In this document: in pieces, positions 5,257-8,283 of the stretch
How positions within the stretch are numbered: position 1 is the stretch's first letter
Layout of the letters: the number at the start of each line of letters is the position of its first letter
NCBI GenBank assembly: GCA_021789565.1
Contig: JAJYJL010000279.1
Location: 1 to 8,283, forward strand
Reading direction: 5' to 3'
DNA: 8,283 nt
Origin: Acidobacteriota bacterium
Lineage (GTDB): Bacteria > Acidobacteriota > Terriglobia > UBA7540
Made by a program: the position numbers and the translations under genes
The notes under the pieces: model-generated
Database searches by the model: none
Told to the model about the DNA's origin: nothing
What the model saw: the letters and a program-made list of their open reading frames with translations, nothing else

Positions 5257-7581
5257 GTGAAACTTAGAATCCATTCCAAGAGCGTGTTCATGAAACCTTT
5301 GACGAAATTACTTTTCCTTGTTCTGGCAATTGCCGTGGCGGCCCCGCTTTCGCTTTCAGGGGTCGAGACATCTATATGGCAAGTGAGTGATTTCAAAGAG
5401 TTTCTCAAAGGGAAGCTGACGGGTGTTTCCATCAGCCAGGATGGAGAACTAGGATTGGCTCCCGAGGCCAGGATGGTTTTCAATCCGGATGAAGCCCTGG
5501 CCCTTTCACTTGTTGCCGATCGCCAGCACAATCTCTATATCGGTACCGGGCACCAGGGGAAAGTGTTTCGAGTAACCGCCGCCGGCAAGTCAACCCTGTT
5601 CTTCAAGGCCCAGGAGCCCGATGTTTTTGCTCTGGCGGTGGGCCCTGACGGCGATCTCTACGTGGGAAGCTCGCCGGAGGGGAAGATTTACCGGGTGACG
5701 CCGGAAGGAAAGTCCTCGGTGTTCTACAATCCCAATACAAAGTACATCTGGGCGATGCTTTTCGATCCTGAGGGCCGCCTGTACGTTGCCACGGGCGACC
5801 AGGGGCAAATTCTGAGGGTTGACCAGACGGGGAAGGGCAAAGTCTTCTTTGACAGCAACCAGACCCACATCATGTGCCTGGCGTTTGACGGCCACAACAA
5901 TCTGCTGGCGGGAAGCGTGCCGGACGGACTCGTCTACCGGATTTCCCCCGATGGCAAAGGCTTTGTGATTTACCAGGCAAATTTGCCGGAAATCCACGAC
6001 TTGGTAGTTGACGGGCAGGGCAACGTTTACGCGACCGCGCTGGGCATACCTGGCGGGAAGGGCGTTCCGACGATCCTGATGCCGAACACGCCGGTGATAA
6101 CCCTTCCGACCCAGGTTATGACGGTAACTGCCGACACTGAAAATGGTTTGTCAGAAGACAATAAGGTTCCTCAGAAGCCCCAAAAGCCTCAGCCTCCTAC
6201 GGAAAAGAAGCCTATCGCACCCAGTTTTATCCGCCCCGGGACAAGCATGGCCACCAGCAACAATCTCCTGATGACCCAGAGCCGGGGCGCATTAATCAGA
6301 ATTTCCCCCAGTTCTGCCGCCGAACCTTTGTGGAATTCCAACACTGAAAGCGCCTATGGACTGGCGTTGCTGGGGAAGAAGATTATCTTTTCGACCGATT
6401 CAAACGGCCAGATTTTTGAGCTGGACCCAACGCAATTCGGTGATAATCTCACGCTGCTGACCGAAACCCACGAATCCGTGGCCACACGCCTGATGCGTGA
6501 GGGAAACAACTTGTATATTGCGACCAGCAATGTCGCCAAGCTTTTCAGGATGGGATCTTCCGTTGGGCGTGAAGGGACGTATGAATCGCGCGTGAACGAT
6601 ACGAAGTTCATTTCCCGATGGGGTGCCATCAGTTGGAGGGGCAAAACTCCTGCCGGGAGTTCGATTGAATTTTACACGCGAAGCGGCAATTTCAAGCGGC
6701 CCGACAAGACCTGGAGCGACTGGGCCGGCCCTTATCGCGAAAAGGACGGGTCCCAGATTAAGAGTCCTCCCGCTCGCTACGTTCAATGGAAGGCCGTCTT
6801 TCAAGGATCTGCGTCCGCGCAGCCTTCCCTGGATGAAGTTTCGGTCGCCTACTTGAATCAGAATCTTCCGCCTGAAATCCAATCGTTCAATGTCAGCAAC
6901 GCAGGGGAGCGAACAAGCGCCAGTGCCAGCGCAACGTCTGCCGGTGTTTCAGCCGCTAGTATCAACGTGACAGCGGTTCCGCAGATCACTTACGCGGACC
7001 CGAATCAAGGCGCCCCTGCCAGCACAAAGAACCCCGTGATCCTTACTTGGAAGGCGACGGACCCTAACGATGACACCCTGGAGTATTCCCTCTACCTCAA
7101 GTCCTCCGATGAGACCAAGTGGCACCTGGTGAAGGACAAGATCAAATCGACCAGCTACACACTTGACCATTCCACCCTTGCCGACGGCCAATATACGGCC
7201 ATGCTGGTGGCCTCAGACGCACCTTCCAATCCGCCTGCGGCGGCCCGAAAAGACCGGATGTTGAGTACGCCGTTCTGGATTGATAATACTCCACCGACGG
7301 TGACTGTGGAACACGCTGAAACCAAAGATAAACGGGTGGTTGTGCAGTTCACCGTTGAGGATACGACTTCGCCCCTTCACAATGCTCAGATCTCCGTCGG
7401 CGGGGATCACTGGCAGGAGATTAATTCTGATGATGGGATCATCGACTCCCGGAGCGAGACGTTTACCGTGAAAACCGGTGATCTTGAGCCGGGTGAGCAT
7501 GTTATTACCTTGCGAGCCTACGACATGGCTGGAAATGTGGGGATTGGCAAGGCGGTCGTTGAGATTCCTGGAAGGCAGTAG
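5257..7581 (+). CDS. Exported seven-bladed beta-propeller protein with C-terminal beta-sandwich domains
   Basis: This 774-residue protein has a signal peptide (basic region, then a hydrophobic core around residues 18-34) and no lipobox cysteine. The GTG start is chosen for AAGGA 4 nt upstream; an ATG at 5290 gives a shorter, equally plausible signal peptide. Blades of a propeller (NHL or SMP-30-like: LYVGSSPEGKIYRV pattern) repeat every 41 residues, anchored near 81, 124, 165, 206 and 247, then 367 and 408. An insertion of about 80 residues, rich in Pro, Lys and Gln, splits blade 5 (about 265-340). Residues 440-535 resemble a galactose-binding-like sandwich (WSDW, RYVQWK). A Ser/Ala-rich linker (548-575) precedes two fibronectin/Ig-like domains (about 590-675 and 678-774). 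No enzyme motif is visible; a binding or scaffold role outside the cytoplasm is inferred. It starts 27 bp after the S55 gene, so the two are probably one operon. Confidence 0.85.
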   Translation: MKLRIHSKSVFMKPLTKLLFLVLAIAVAAPLSLSGVETSIWQVSDFKEFLKGKLTGVSISQDGELGLAPEARMVFNPDEALALSLVADRQHNLYIGTGHQGKVFRVTAAGKSTLFFKAQEPDVFALAVGPDGDLYVGSSPEGKIYRVTPEGKSSVFYNPNTKYIWAMLFDPEGRLYVATGDQGQILRVDQTGKGKVFFDSNQTHIMCLAFDGHNNLLAGSVPDGLVYRISPDGKGFVIYQANLPEIHDLVVDGQGNVYATALGIPGGKGVPTILMPNTPVITLPTQVMTVTADTENGLSEDNKVPQKPQKPQPPTEKKPIAPSFIRPGTSMATSNNLLMTQSRGALIRISPSSAAEPLWNSNTESAYGLALLGKKIIFSTDSNGQIFELDPTQFGDNLTLLTETHESVATRLMREGNNLYIATSNVAKLFRMGSSVGREGTYESRVNDTKFISRWGAISWRGKTPAGSSIEFYTRSGNFKRPDKTWSDWAGPYREKDGSQIKSPPARYVQWKAVFQGSASAQPSLDEVSVAYLNQNLPPEIQSFNVSNAGERTSASASATSAGVSAASINVTAVPQITYADPNQGAPASTKNPVILTWKATDPNDDTLEYSLYLKSSDETKWHLVKDKIKSTSYTLDHSTLADGQYTAMLVASDAPSNPPAAARKDRMLSTPFWIDNTPPTVTVEHAETKDKRVVVQFTVEDTTSPLHNAQISVGGDHWQEINSDDGIIDSRSETFTVKTGDLEPGEHVITLRAYDMAGNVGIGKAVVEIPGRQ

Positions 7582-7616
7582 TGTCAAAGCTGACAGGGCC
7601 CTGAAATGTTCTGCCG

Positions 7617-7662
7617 GGGGCCAGCAAATGGCCGCGTGGCCCCTTTTGAAGCACTTTTTTTT
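7617..7662 (+). terminator. Rho-independent terminator after the operon
   Basis: GGGGCCA (7617-7623) pairs exactly with TGGCCCC (7637-7643), a 7-bp GC-rich stem with a 13-nt loop, followed directly by TTTT (7644-7647). A second run of eight T follows at 7655-7662. Inside the same sequence, GGCCA (7619-7623) can instead pair with TGGCC (7629-7633) around a 5-nt loop, so two hairpins compete. It lies 35 bp after the propeller gene's stop and separates it from the sigma factor gene. Confidence 0.65.
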
Positions 7663-7694
7663 AAGAGACAACTCCAACTTTCGCCACCGCATCA

Positions 7695-7700
7695 TAAAAT
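7695..7700 (+). promoter_or_regulatory. Candidate -10 element for the sigma factor gene
   Basis: TAAAAT matches five of six positions of TATAAT, and a start near 7707 would give a leader of about 22 nt. No convincing -35 hexamer exists 16-18 bp upstream, so if this is the promoter it may rely on another factor. Confidence 0.25.
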
Positions 7701-7728
7701 CGAGTCTTGATGCGGCACCGAGTGTGCA

Positions 7729-8283
7729 TTGTTGAGCCCACAGAAATCCGCGGCATATGCAGCCGCTTCAGAGACTCAGTTGATTGCGCGCGCCCAGCGG
7801 GGTGACGAAGAGGCTTTTGCAGCGCTCTTCGAGGCGCACAAAAGGCGTGTTTATTCGTTATGTCTTCGCATGCTCGGTAATCCGACGGAAGCGGAAGATC
7901 TTACGCAAGAAGCTTTTTTGCAGCTTTTTCGAAAGATCGCAACCTTCCGAGGCGAGTCTGCGTTTTCGACCTGGCTGCACCGGCTGTCGGTGAACGTTGT
8001 GTTGATGCACCTCCGGAAGAAGGGTCTGAACCAGATCTCGCTGGATGAAACGGAGAATTCTCAGGGCGAACAGATCAAACGGGATTACGGCGATGACGAT
8101 CGCCGACTGGTCGGGTCGATCGACCGCATTGGGCTCAACCGGGCCATTGCAGAACTTCCTCCAGGTTACCGGACCGTGTTCATTTTGCACGACGTTGAAG
8201 GCTATGAACATAATGAGATCGCTGAAATCATGAATTGCTCGATTGGAAACTCAAAATCGCAACTCCATAAGGCCCGTCTGAAG
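7729..8283 (+). CDS. ECF-type RNA polymerase sigma factor, 3' end outside window
   Basis: The gene is open to the right edge for 185 codons. Region 2 is clear at about residues 20-95: [10 protein letters not shown], then [11 protein letters not shown] at 57-67 and [11 protein letters not shown] around 80-88, the core-binding and -10-recognition part. An acidic linker follows (about 103-130). Region 4 begins near 136 ([16 protein letters not shown]) and continues into a helix-turn-helix with [21 protein letters not shown] for -35 recognition. This two-domain layout without regions 1 or 3 defines ECF sigma factors, which direct RNA polymerase to stress or envelope regulons. The frame is closed upstream by TGA at 7708-7710 and has no ATG or GTG before the conserved region, so the start must be TTG at 7729 or 7732; I use the first. 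An anti-sigma factor gene often follows such genes but would lie beyond the window. Confidence 0.85.
   Translation, partial: MLSPQKSAAYAAASETQLIARAQRGDEEAFAALFEAHKRRVYSLCLRMLGNPTEAEDLTQEAFLQLFRKIATFRGESAFSTWLHRLSVNVVLMHLRKKGLNQISLDETENSQGEQIKRDYGDDDRRLVGSIDRIGLNRAIAELPPGYRTVFILHDVEGYEHNEIAEIMNCSIGNSKSQLHKARLK

Noticed and set aside
7594..7603. 10-bp palindrome CAGGGCCCTG just after the propeller gene
   Set aside because: It has no loop and no T-run next to it; the hairpin at 7617-7643 with TTTT is a far better terminator, and a palindrome this short is expected by chance.
7784..7993. Plus-strand open frame of 69 residues at the start of the sigma factor gene
   Set aside because: It is out of frame with the clear region 2 and region 4 sequence, and its product is Arg/Ser/Phe-rich noise.
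3358..8283. A regulated proteolysis circuit in which the S55 peptidase activates the neighbouring sigma factor, by analogy with SpoIVB and sigma-K
   Set aside because: A terminator separates the genes, the sigma factor is ECF-type instead of a processed pro-sigma, and no membrane anti-sigma or intramembrane protease is visible. Adjacency alone is not enough.

Overview
The window looks like a chromosomal segment of a moderately GC-rich Gram-negative bacterium, most likely an acidobacterium (Acidobacteriota). This rests on inference from protein style: a secreted SpoIVB/S55-type protein of the kind I associate with that phylum, a large secreted beta-propeller protein beside it, and an ECF sigma factor whose sequence resembles acidobacterial ones. 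I saw no rRNA, tRNA, CRISPR array, insertion sequence or phage gene.

Layout. Positions 1-106 hold the ambiguous end of something that begins outside the window. A small unrecognised gene (107-361, minus) has a strong ribosome binding site. It is divergent from a large gene (655-3276, plus), and the spacer between them carries an 11-bp perfect inverted repeat. The large gene encodes an 873-residue three-part lipid enzyme: an AMP-forming acyl ligase, then an acyl carrier protein domain, then a PlsC-type acyltransferase. A 13-bp tandem duplication covers its stop codon, and a good sigma70-like promoter follows at once.

That promoter drives what looks like a two-gene operon. The first gene (3358-5229) encodes a secreted protein with a SpoIVB peptidase S55 domain whose serine half precedes its histidine half, the reverse of Bacillus SpoIVB. 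The second (5257-7581, 27 bp downstream) encodes an exported 774-residue protein with a seven-bladed propeller, a roughly 80-residue insertion inside blade 5, and beta-sandwich modules at the C-terminus. A hairpin plus T-run terminator closes the operon. The last gene (7729 to the window edge) is an ECF sigma factor that appears to start at TTG and runs out of the window.

How the genes may work together. The fused ligase-ACP-acyltransferase could activate a fatty acid, carry it on its own carrier domain and place it on a glycerolipid acceptor, which suggests membrane lipid repair or remodelling. The S55 and propeller proteins are probably co-expressed and both act outside the cytoplasm. The sigma factor is probably a separate transcription unit; any link to the protease is speculation. 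The features most worth following are the ligase-ACP-PlsC fusion, the permuted S55 domain and its pairing with the propeller protein.
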